This document shows, in pieces, positions 27,109 through 35,291 of a DNA stretch of 64,000 nucleotides. The DNA is taken from assembly GCA_963807975.1 (NCBI GenBank), contig CAWEDV010000001.1, positions 372,001 to 436,000 of the forward strand, given 5' to 3'. The translations under genes were made by a program, and so were the position numbers. The notes below the pieces were generated by a model that saw only the letters and a program-made list of their open reading frames with translations, had not been told where the DNA came from and ran no database searches. The stretch comes from JAACFF01 sp963807975 (GTDB lineage Bacteria; Chloroflexota; Anaerolineae; Promineifilales; Promineifilaceae). The stretch's first letter is position 1. Every line of letters starts with the position of its first letter.

Positions 27109-30100
27109 CTAAATCGCAACCGCAATGGAATCTTTGTTTGCCCCTTCAATGGGGATTGAGATAGAAAATGTGCTGCCTTTCCCTTGCTCACTTTGACACC
27201 AGGCTTGCCCACCGTGACGGTCGGTGACACTCTTGACTATTGCTAGACCAAGCCCAGCCCCTTTAATCTTTGGGTTTTTCTTATTCTTGGCCCGGTAAAA
27301 TCTTTCAAAAAGGTCTTTCTGATCTTTTCTTGCGATTCCTGGTCCGTTATCATGAACGCTAAATACCGCATTGTCATCAACACGGACGGCCGAAAGGACC
27401 ATTTCTCCACTGTCTGGGGCGTACTTAAGTCCATTGCTCAATAAGTTTGACATAGCCTGATATAGCCACGCCTTGTCCCCTGTAACTGGGGGGAGTTCTG
27501 GGGTAACTCTGACACGAAGCCGGACTCCACTGTGATGCGCATGCAGCCAATGATCATCAACTAGTTCCGTGAGCAGGTCTTTTGCATAGAACTCTTCCAT
27601 GGACAAGGTAACTCCTGATTCAAGGCGTCCCAAATCAAGTAAATTGTCGACAAGATTAGCCATCCGATCAACCTCACGGATGATGTTATCGGCAATTTGC
27701 TTCTGCTCATCAGAAAGATTGTCAGTAAACGTCAAGGCTGAAGCAAATCCGCTGATTATCGTCATCGGCGTCTTCAAGTCGTGAGTTACATTAGTAACAA
27801 ATTCCGATTTCATTCGATCTGCTTCGCGAAGCTCCGTAACATCATGCATGACCACGACTCGCCCCAATACATTTTGCCTTCGTCCCGCAATGGGCGATAT
27901 GTTTGCCAAATAGCAACGATCATCTTTACCAACAATCTCGACATTGCTCAAGCCATCTTTCGATTGGTGAAGGGCTTTCGCAAGTTGTGGCGATGGCACT
28001 ATTTCAGACACCGCAGACCCAACAGCTTGTTCAGAAGAAATGCCAAATGCCTGCCGCATGGCCCGGTTTATCAACAGGATGCGATTTGTGTGATCTGTCA
28101 CGAGCACCGCTTCAGAAGTACTGGATAAAACGGCTCGTAATCTTTGCCTACCACCCTCAGCAGTGGCAAGCAAATGTGTATTCTCAATCATCAACGCCGC
28201 TTGCCCTGCCAGAGTTTGAAGGAATCGCTTATCCCGCAACGTTTGGCCGCGCCAATCTCGATATCCAACGCAGAAAATGCCCGAAAATGCACTCTGCAGC
28301 TGTAACGAGAAAGCCACCAATGATTTAACGGGCACTTCTTTTTCGTCCATCCCTAGCATTTCCTGCATTTCCGCTGCCGAGCCAATCATCAGCTCGTCCT
28401 CGCTGGTAAGCGAACGCATCAGTGTTCGATCAAGGACCGACAACTTGTCTCCTTCCGGACCTTCGGAGAATGAAAGGGGTACGCGACCTGATGGATTTAG
28501 GATGACAATTCTAGCCCCTGAGGCACCCGTCCCTCTTATAGCACCTCTCAACAAGACCGGCATGCTTTGGTATATATTGTCACTGGCCGAAACTTGCTGA
28601 GTGACGTGCAATAGGAGGTCTAATTCCTCTGACCTGGTCCTTAGCGTTCGCTGCATCGCATTGACGGACCGACCGAGTTCGCCAAGCTCATCTTGGCGAT
28701 CACTGTTGACATTAACTGTTGCTTTTTCTCCAACAGCAAGCATACGAGAAGCTTTGGATAGATCGCTGATCGGCTTTACTAGCTGATTTGCATAAGCATC
28801 AAAACGACTATAATAAAATCCTCCCAGAGCCACTAACACTAGCACAATAGGCAAAGTGCTGGCAAATGCCTGGTTTAAGATACCCTCATAGGGTGCATGG
28901 GCGACGATACGCCAGCCTGCGGAATTGGGCGGAGAGACATAGACCAGATCTTTGCCTTTATCTAAGTTGCCAGCCAAAAAGGCCGAACCTCCAAGATAGG
29001 CAGGGACAAATAGATGGCGCGAACCCTCTAGATCAAAAGAATTTGCAGGCACACTTTGCCCAGAAGTCGATGCAAGAATATTGTCGTTTCGATCGATTAT
29101 TTGTCCGGCGGCGGCTGCCCCTTCAAGATCACCTAACATGCTTATCAAAGTGGATGCCAGAACTCGACCGATCAAGGCCCGCGGCTGATTGGCTCCGTTG
29201 GATCGAATCGGTATGACGTAGCTTAGTGATCGACCTAGCCCAGGGATATCTGACACTACGGTTGACATAAGCCCATCCTCCAGGGCCCTATTTGCAGCGC
29301 TTTGTTCTCGATCGCTCAATTGGCCATTAGCGCGCTGCGGTGGGAACTGGTACACCAGGTTTGGCCCATCGCTTAGGAGGATCAGTTGATCAAAACCATC
29401 TGCGCTTTTGTAAAGCCGTCCAAGAGCGCGGGCAGCAGTAGGTTTGTCAGCCCGTATATATACCTCTTGTTGTCCAGCCTGAGCCAGTTTGGAATATAGG
29501 GCGGATTGAAATTCTTCCGTTTCCATTAGCCCTATCGCGCCATTGGCAGCCAACTGCGTTACCCGGGATCGGGTGGCAATTATAGACGTAAGAAAAAACA
29601 CAAACAAGGTGCTAGCTACAAGCGTCATTATGCCAAAAACAAGAAAATTGGTTTGTATATAGGCTCGCATGCTTCGTTGAGCCGGAGTGGGGACAAGTCT
29701 TGGCACCGGAAACCAAGGCGCTAGCAGCTTCTTAATTAGTGCGACAAAAGCCCCACTAACCAAGCCAACTAGTACTGCTCGGGTTAAGACAGATTGAAAT
29801 GTTGCTGCGGCTGCATCGAGGGACTGGATAATCCCAAAGGCGTTTATAAAAGAGGCAAAAGCAGCCATTGACGCCAAACTGAGCTGGCTGATTAAACCCG
29901 CCGTAAGTGGTTGGCGAAGTACAAGGTATACGCGTCCACGGTACACCTGCCTCAGTAACTGTGCTGCTATCCAAGCGGCAAAAGCAAAATGAAATGGTGT
30001 ATAAATCTGACGGGTTTCACCAAAGGCAAAGCCAAGGCCGGTTGCAAATCCAACTATTGCCGCGGGGCCGCCTCCGAGCAGCAGTCCAGCTAGAAGATAT

Positions 30101-30384
30101 GGAACCGCCGAAATGAGTGCAATTGCATAGGCTTGCGCTTCAACAGTAAACTGAGGGAAATAAACTTGCAAATAGGGGGCTTGCAGATAAAAGTAGAGTG
30201 GCCCCAGCAGCACCGCCAGACAGCACAAACAAACCAACAATATCCAACTCTTGGCGGATTGCTGAGTAATTTTCGATCGGGCTCTTACCAAAAGGGCCAC
30301 GAGGATTATCAGATATAGCAGCAGTATCAGCCAGCCGGCGACCGATTCCGGCCAGATAACCTCAATCAAGCCTCCACTTGCCAT
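27109..30384 (-). CDS. Large multi-domain sensor histidine kinase
   Basis: 1091 residues. In order: about seven membrane helices (10-240); one helix near 270; an extracytoplasmic sensing region (about 295-520, Cache-like); a further helix; HAMP ('QLVKPISDLSKASRMLAVGE'); a GAF-like domain (about 640-760); PAS (about 770-860, 'AVLVTDHTNRILLINRAM'); HisKA with phospho-accepting His868 in 'VTHDLKTPMTI'; and HATPase with 'NLLSNGLKYAPD' (N box), 'VHDNGPGI' (G1) and 'GAGLGLAIVKS' (G2). It is expected to autophosphorylate on signal and pass the phosphate to a response regulator, none of which is encoded nearby. PA14 proteins lie on both sides. Confidence 0.93.
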   Translation of the reverse strand: MASGGLIEVIWPESVAGWLILLLYLIILVALLVRARSKITQQSAKSWILLVCLCCLAVLLGPLYFYLQAPYLQVYFPQFTVEAQAYAIALISAVPYLLAGLLLGGGPAAIVGFATGLGFAFGETRQIYTPFHFAFAAWIAAQLLRQVYRGRVYLVLRQPLTAGLISQLSLASMAAFASFINAFGIIQSLDAAAATFQSVLTRAVLVGLVSGAFVALIKKLLAPWFPVPRLVPTPAQRSMRAYIQTNFLVFGIMTLVASTLFVFFLTSIIATRSRVTQLAANGAIGLMETEEFQSALYSKLAQAGQQEVYIRADKPTAARALGRLYKSADGFDQLILLSDGPNLVYQFPPQRANGQLSDREQSAANRALEDGLMSTVVSDIPGLGRSLSYVIPIRSNGANQPRALIGRVLASTLISMLGDLEGAAAAGQIIDRNDNILASTSGQSVPANSFDLEGSRHLFVPAYLGGSAFLAGNLDKGKDLVYVSPPNSAGWRIVAHAPYEGILNQAFASTLPIVLVLVALGGFYYSRFDAYANQLVKPISDLSKASRMLAVGEKATVNVNSDRQDELGELGRSVNAMQRTLRTRSEELDLLLHVTQQVSASDNIYQSMPVLLRGAIRGTGASGARIVILNPSGRVPLSFSEGPEGDKLSVLDRTLMRSLTSEDELMIGSAAEMQEMLGMDEKEVPVKSLVAFSLQLQSAFSGIFCVGYRDWRGQTLRDKRFLQTLAGQAALMIENTHLLATAEGGRQRLRAVLSSTSEAVLVTDHTNRILLINRAMRQAFGISSEQAVGSAVSEIVPSPQLAKALHQSKDGLSNVEIVGKDDRCYLANISPIAGRRQNVLGRVVVMHDVTELREADRMKSEFVTNVTHDLKTPMTIISGFASALTFTDNLSDEQKQIADNIIREVDRMANLVDNLLDLGRLESGVTLSMEEFYAKDLLTELVDDHWLHAHHSGVRLRVRVTPELPPVTGDKAWLYQAMSNLLSNGLKYAPDSGEMVLSAVRVDDNAVFSVHDNGPGIARKDQKDLFERFYRAKNKKNPKIKGAGLGLAIVKSVTDRHGGQAWCQSEQGKGSTFSISIPIEGANKDSIAVAI

Positions 30385-30638
30385 CTTTGATCCTTGATCT
30401 CGACAAAAGATCTTCCTTCTTCTTAGAAATACCCAGAATTAGAAGTTGAGCAGTCCGGCACAGATCTGCTACTTCTATCCGAGCATTTCACACAACCGTA
30501 ATAGATTATAAGGCAGACGCGGAATAGGTTCCAGGCAAGAAACCTTAAAAAAACGGGGGCCGCCAAATATCTATCGGCAGGATGACCAATAGGAACATAA
30601 TTGGTCAGGCATAAGTTCAATGGAGGTTGGGTTTAGAT

Positions 30639-32543
30639 TTAGCCTATCTTTTCCCAGGACACGCGCACGAGGGCTATCATTTCGTTTTCATAATACTCTA
30701 GCTTGAGCTCCACGGGACCGCCCGGCAATTCGATTTCGCGCCGGAATGTCATCTCCGTGTGGTCATACCATGCGCTGATCACCAGCCGGTCGTTGACCCA
30801 CAGCCGCGCGCCGTCGTCAGATGTAACCGTAAAGCGGTACAAGCCGGGAGGTAGATCGGCCGTGCGCGTCCAACGGACCGAGAAACGGTCCACATTCACC
30901 TCTGGCGCTGGGGAACCCTTGCCCCAGTCGAAATCGATATCGGCATCCTCGCGGATAAGCACCGGCTCACCATCAAGCTTGACATTGTTATAGAAGGCGC
31001 CAGTCCAGACGCTCGTATCCTCGGGCCAGCTCTGATGCGGAAATTGGGCATCCGCTGCTTCTTCCGCTTCAACCAGATCAGCAGCGCTTTCCTCGGTCTC
31101 CTCCGCGCTTTCAGCGGCAACGACGGCAGCAGCCTTGGTACCCTCAAAGCCTTCGCGGTCTTCGCCCAATGCTTCCGTCGGTGCCGCAGCATCATACCGG
31201 GCTTCAAGTTCCTCATCAGGATCTGCGGGCGGCGGCTCCGTTTCTTCTTCCATTACGACAGCAACCAGTTCACTACCTGGTTCTTCAGCGTCAGCAGCTT
31301 CGTCTGCTGCGGAGCTGGTCAGGCCGGCGCCCATTCCCGCCGCAACCAAAGCAGCCAATCCAGCATCCGCATTATCCTCTGGCTCAGAATCAAGCTCACT
31401 TTCCTGCTGCGCCGCTGCGGCTGGCTCTTCTGCGACATCATCAGCAAAGGCCAGCGCCTCCTCTTCAAGGTCGCGTAATTGGTCGTCAAAGGTCAATTCC
31501 ACGGCAGGATTAGCTTCCAGATATTCCGCTTCACGCGCTTCTTCCAGCACCAGCGCACTCGCTTCAATTTCCGGCCCTGGCTGGTTCTCACCGTCCGCAT
31601 CTGCCAATACAGCGCCAGCCACGCCGGTCGCGCCGGCAACCACAGCCGCGCCAATGGCTTCACCATCTTCTTCCAGGCCATCAGCAGGATCGACTTCTTC
31701 TTGCTCAACGCCATCCACTGGCTCAACCCCAAGATCGTCTTCCACTGGCTCAACCCCAAGATCGTCTTCCACTGGCTCAACCTCAAGATCGTCTTCCACT
31801 GGCTCAACCCCAAGATCGTCTTCCACTAGCTCGACGGCAAGATCATCTTCCTCAGGTTCTAGGCCAGCAGCTTCTGCCAATGCCTCGCCTATTTCTTCCT
31901 GGCTTTCCACGGCCGTTTCCGGCACGACCTCACTATCGAAATCAGCGGCGAGCGCGGCGATCACAGCCACGGCGGCTGCTTCGTCAAATGATTGCGCATC
32001 CTCCTCCGTGTCGAAAGTCAAATCATCAGCACGCAGAATGCTCTCATCATCAATATCAGGCTCAATGCCATCCTCGGCCTCAACCTGCCCACCGTTGTTA
32101 GCCGCCGTGGTCGCCAGGCCGGCTGCCGCCAGTGAAGCGCCCACTTCAGCTGCCCGTCTGCTGAACGCTGTTTCCAGATCGGCGAACTGCTGTTCAATGT
32201 TGGCCAGCTTCTCCAGATAGGCATCTTCCGCCGCCGCAAGACGCTGCTGGCACTCGGCTTCCGCCTGCTCCAAATTATTCTGAAAGCTGGCATCAGCCTC
32301 AGCCAACAGCCGGCGGCACTCGGCTTCCGACTTCTCCTGCTGCCTGTCCCGTTCCGTTTCCGCCCCGATCAGCTTGTCCTGCAGGACCGCTGTTTTCATC
32401 TCCGCTTTGGCCAGTTCAGCCGCGCGTTCGTCCGCAAGTTTTTCCATTTCGTCGGGGGGACTCTTGGCAAATATCAAGTTCATCAGTGCATAGACAATCA
32501 CGCCGCCGATAAAGCCGATCAAAATCCAAACCCAGTTTTCCAT
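30639..32543 (-). CDS. Membrane-anchored coiled-coil, acidic-repeat PA14 protein (copy B)
   Basis: 634 residues. An N-terminal membrane helix 'MENWVWILIGFIGGVIVYALM' is followed by a coiled coil rich in Ala, Glu and Gln (about 30-135), then a very acidic Ala/Glu/Asp region with nine-residue repeats of 'VEPVEDDLG', and a PA14 domain (about 510-634: 'VWTGAFYNNVKLDGEPVLIRE' to 'YYENEMIALVRVSWEKIG'). It is a paralog of the protein at 25725. ATG 32543 has AGGAGG about 8 bases upstream; a longer frame to 32612 lacks support. Topology suggests the acidic region and PA14 domain lie on the same side of the membrane. Role unknown; a sensor partner or surface adhesin is possible. Confidence 0.85.
   Translation of the reverse strand: MENWVWILIGFIGGVIVYALMNLIFAKSPPDEMEKLADERAAELAKAEMKTAVLQDKLIGAETERDRQQEKSEAECRRLLAEADASFQNNLEQAEAECQQRLAAAEDAYLEKLANIEQQFADLETAFSRRAAEVGASLAAAGLATTAANNGGQVEAEDGIEPDIDDESILRADDLTFDTEEDAQSFDEAAAVAVIAALAADFDSEVVPETAVESQEEIGEALAEAAGLEPEEDDLAVELVEDDLGVEPVEDDLEVEPVEDDLGVEPVEDDLGVEPVDGVEQEEVDPADGLEEDGEAIGAAVVAGATGVAGAVLADADGENQPGPEIEASALVLEEAREAEYLEANPAVELTFDDQLRDLEEEALAFADDVAEEPAAAAQQESELDSEPEDNADAGLAALVAAGMGAGLTSSAADEAADAEEPGSELVAVVMEEETEPPPADPDEELEARYDAAAPTEALGEDREGFEGTKAAAVVAAESAEETEESAADLVEAEEAADAQFPHQSWPEDTSVWTGAFYNNVKLDGEPVLIREDADIDFDWGKGSPAPEVNVDRFSVRWTRTADLPPGLYRFTVTSDDGARLWVNDRLVISAWYDHTEMTFRREIELPGGPVELKLEYYENEMIALVRVSWEKIG
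31715..31849 (-). repeat. 27-bp tandem repeat, five units, coding VEPVEDDLG
   Basis: Units at 31715, 31742, 31769, 31796 and 31823. The first four are nearly identical (one C/T difference in unit three); the fifth is degenerate. The unit length is a multiple of three, so copy number changes keep the frame. Confidence 0.9.
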
Positions 32544-32928
32544 AACGAAATCCTCCTGCCAAGATCGCCGCAAGACTTTGGCTATCAAAAGGCATTTGAA
32601 ACATTCTGTCAACTTGATTGTAGCCTGTTTTAGTTATTATGTCTATCTTACGGCGTGCAGTACCAACGCTACTCTACGTCGCGCGAAAGGGCTAATTTGT
32701 CAATGCCGCGCAGGCAGGAGTCCATCTTCATACTCAGGCGAGTAGGTGCCTTCCCTCGCTCACCCTCGCGGAGGCAGAAACAGGTATGACAGGTCTAGAG
32801 TGGCTTTGAAATAGCCCAGCGAGCAGGTTAGGCGGGTCACTCCTACCAAAATAATTGGACGCGGATGAACAGGGAAAACAGGGTAAAATAGATTGTTGTA
32901 TGGCCCGCTGGGCAAGAGGATCTAGAAT
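32544..32928. other. Intergenic region, 385 bases
   Basis: Separates the divergent PA14 gene and the lipoprotein gene at 32929, so it should hold both promoters. No convincing gene, hairpin or -35/-10 pair was recognised. GAGG at 32913-32920 is the ribosome site for the rightward gene. Confidence 0.4.
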
Positions 32929-34086
32929 ATGCGCCTTATGGTAAGCATTTTGCTGCTGCTTGTTTTGCTCTCTGGCTGCCGAGTGGGCGAGCAAAGTAGG
33001 CAGTTGACGGAAAGCAGTGAACAGTTGAGCAGTGAGCAGATGGTAGGGAGTCGTGAGCCCGCTGCGGCATTCCCTCAAGTCACCGCTACGCCGGCCAGCT
33101 TAGAAGATCCTACCCACGTGAGCGCTGTCAAGGAGGGGACAAGCGCTTCCTTTTTCCCGGAAACCGCTGTATCCACCATTCCCCTATCCGGCGACATCGC
33201 GCGCGCCGATGCTGAACTCTCGGGAATGGCCTGGTTCGGTGACTGGCTGATCTTACTGCCGCAGTATCCAACATTCAGCGGAAAAGGCGCAGATGGCGTC
33301 ATCTATGCTTTACCTCGAGCAGACATTCTCGCCTTCCTCGATGGTCAGACGGATAGTCCCCTGGAACCCGCTGAAATTCCGCTTATCGCGCCAGGTCTCA
33401 ACCGCACTATTGCCGGATATGAAGGGTTCGAGGCCATCGCTTTCGACGGCGAACACGCCTACCTGACAATTGAGGCCAGTCCCGCCGCGGGTATGACCGG
33501 TCATTTGGTCAAGGGCGAAATAGCCCCCGATCTATCGGCCCTGACCATTGACACGGAAAAGATTACAACCGTTCCCTCCGCCACCGGAATAGCGAATAAG
33601 AGCGACGAAACAATCGTTCTGGTTGGTGGGCAGGTGCTGACCATTCATGAAGCAAATGGGGCCAAGATCAACGACAGCCCGCTGGCCCAGCGCTTTGATG
33701 ATGATTTACAGCCTGTGGGCACATTGCCTTTCCCGGCGGTCGAGTACCGCGTCACCGATGCGACCGAAGTTGACGAAGACGGCCGTTTTTGGGCCATCAA
33801 TTATTTCTTTCCCGGTGAACCAGAGTTAATGCCGGATAGTGACCCGCTTGCCGCAGCATATGGACAAGGAGCGACCCATAGAGCAAGAGCAGGGGCTGAA
33901 AGATTGCTTGAATTCCAGCTAAGCGAGACGGGCATCACGCTCGTAGAGCGTCCGCCAATCCAGCTTGAGCTGCTGCCAGATGAGCTGCGTAATTGGGAAG
34001 CGATTGTACGCCTGGGAGATCGCGGTTTCTTGCTGGTTACGGACAAATTTCCAAAAACGATACTGGGCTTTGTGCCGGCCTCTTGA
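32929..34086 (+). CDS. Lipoprotein, beta-propeller/esterase-like-phytase type, function uncertain
   Basis: 385 residues. A signal peptide ends in lipobox 'LLSGC' (Cys15). A Ser/Glu-rich linker contains the genomic CAGTGAACAGT-type repeat at 33001-33040, read in frame. The body (about 85-383) has recurring strands such as 'LSGMAWFGDWLILLPQ', 'YEGFEAIAFDGEHAYLTIEA', 'RVTDATEVDEDGRFWAINYFF' and 'NWEAIVRLGDRGFLLVTDKFP'. The pattern of Glu- and Asp-containing blade ends is reminiscent of extracellular phytase-like or SdiA-regulated propellers. That resemblance is an impression; no active site is assigned. Exported and membrane-anchored. Confidence 0.7.
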   Translation: MRLMVSILLLLVLLSGCRVGEQSRQLTESSEQLSSEQMVGSREPAAAFPQVTATPASLEDPTHVSAVKEGTSASFFPETAVSTIPLSGDIARADAELSGMAWFGDWLILLPQYPTFSGKGADGVIYALPRADILAFLDGQTDSPLEPAEIPLIAPGLNRTIAGYEGFEAIAFDGEHAYLTIEASPAAGMTGHLVKGEIAPDLSALTIDTEKITTVPSATGIANKSDETIVLVGGQVLTIHEANGAKINDSPLAQRFDDDLQPVGTLPFPAVEYRVTDATEVDEDGRFWAINYFFPGEPELMPDSDPLAAAYGQGATHRARAGAERLLEFQLSETGITLVERPPIQLELLPDELRNWEAIVRLGDRGFLLVTDKFPKTILGFVPAS

Positions 34087-34100
34087 GCTGATTATTCGTT

Positions 34101-34640
34101 TTAGTCATCTTCCTTTTCTTCGTTCTCATCGTGTTCCTCTTCTTCGTCTGGCCCTTCATCCCCTTCTTCATGATCGCCCAAATCGCTCCCCATTCCTTCT
34201 CCTGACCCTTTTCCAGTTATCATGAGTCCTTCAGCGAGCATTTTCTTCTCGGCCTCGCCGAGCCGCGCTTCTGAATGGGTAATGAGATAGGAGCGCACCG
34301 GCATCTCCCCATCATAGATTACTTCAGCCATTTCATCTCCTTCTTCCCCTTCGCGATGACCCTGGCCCCATTCAGAAAAGTTTAGATATTCGCGACCTTC
34401 ATCCACATGATTCTGCACGAGCCAGGATACTGGAGCGATATGGCTATACCAGGGCCACACAGTTTCATTGCTGTGACAATCGTAGCAAGCGCGTTGAGCC
34501 AGCCCTCTTGTTTCTGCGCTGTCCCAAGATGGCTCGGCAAGCACTGGGGGGTTGCTATGACTACGGCCATAAGGAATCAATTGCAGTAAAAAGAAACCAG
34601 CGAGCAGTAAGCCAAGTATAATCAATACAGCTTTGCGCAT
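34101..34640 (-). CDS. Haem-binding-domain (CxxCH) membrane-anchored protein with acidic tail
   Basis: 179 residues. An N-terminal helix 'AVLIILGLLLAGFFLLQLIPY' leads into a single c-type haem site 'RACYDCHSNETVWPWY' and 'APVSWLVQNHVDEGREYLNFSEW', the signature of the small Haem_bd family. The C-terminal 40 residues are almost entirely Glu, Asp, Gly and His. It is probably a membrane-tethered extracytoplasmic cytochrome-like protein. ATG 34640 follows GGGAG; the frame extends to 34682 without support. It ends 15 bases from the convergent lipoprotein gene. Confidence 0.8.
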   Translation of the reverse strand: MRKAVLIILGLLLAGFFLLQLIPYGRSHSNPPVLAEPSWDSAETRGLAQRACYDCHSNETVWPWYSHIAPVSWLVQNHVDEGREYLNFSEWGQGHREGEEGDEMAEVIYDGEMPVRSYLITHSEARLGEAEKKMLAEGLMITGKGSGEGMGSDLGDHEEGDEGPDEEEEHDENEEKEDD

Positions 34641-34765
34641 TAGATTTCTCCCTTCAATAACGCCAACATGCAGCTCTGACAATCTGCCACAGTTTACTCA
34701 TTTTAATAGAATCAGCCGTATAATAACAAGCAGATTCGCCAAATACTTCAAAGGAGAATGATACT

Positions 34766-35242
34766 ATGACCGACGACAATATCCTGCGCGAGCAGCTAAG
34801 GCAGCTGCTGGACGGCCGTAACGCCCATTTAACCTTCGATGATGCCCTGGCCGATTTCCCCTTGGAATTAATTAACGCCCGTCCGCCTAATGTCCCTTAC
34901 ACCTTTTGGCACCTGGTCGAACATTTGCGCATCGCCCAGTGGGATATCCTTGATTTCTGCCGAAATGCGGACTATCAGCATATGGAATGGCCCGCTGGCT
35001 ATTGGCCCGCTGCGGAAGCCCTCGCCACGGCCGAAGCGTGGCAGCGCAGTGTAGAAGCCTTCCGGGCTGACCGCGCTGAATTAATGGCGATGATTGAGAA
35101 TCCTGAAGTTGACCTATTTGCCGAATTTGCCCATGCACCCGGCTACACCCTCCTGCGCGAGATCAACGTGGTCGCCGACCACAACGCCTATCACATTGGC
35201 GAATTGGCCATTTTGCGCCAGGTGATGGACGCCTGGTCATAA
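34766..35242 (+). CDS. DinB-family protein
   Basis: 158 residues. Four-helix-bundle metalloprotein pattern: 'YTFWHLVEHLRIAQWDIL' supplies the first His and 'VADHNAYHIGELAILRQ' the H-x3-H pair, the usual three metal ligands. Family members include thiol-dependent transferases and proteins of unknown function. Ribosome site AAAGGAGA lies 8 bases before the ATG, and a TATAATAA box is near 34721. Confidence 0.88.
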   Translation: MTDDNILREQLRQLLDGRNAHLTFDDALADFPLELINARPPNVPYTFWHLVEHLRIAQWDILDFCRNADYQHMEWPAGYWPAAEALATAEAWQRSVEAFRADRAELMAMIENPEVDLFAEFAHAPGYTLLREINVVADHNAYHIGELAILRQVMDAWS

Positions 35243-35291
35243 CAGCGACCATATTCCCAGAAACCACACAGTTTCCGCAATAATCAAAACG

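Noticed and set aside
31135..32220. Long + strand reading frame of 361 codons, Ser/Ala/Thr-rich
   Set aside because: It is the antisense of the acidic Glu/Asp/Ala-rich PA14 gene; low-complexity composition keeps the opposite frame open.
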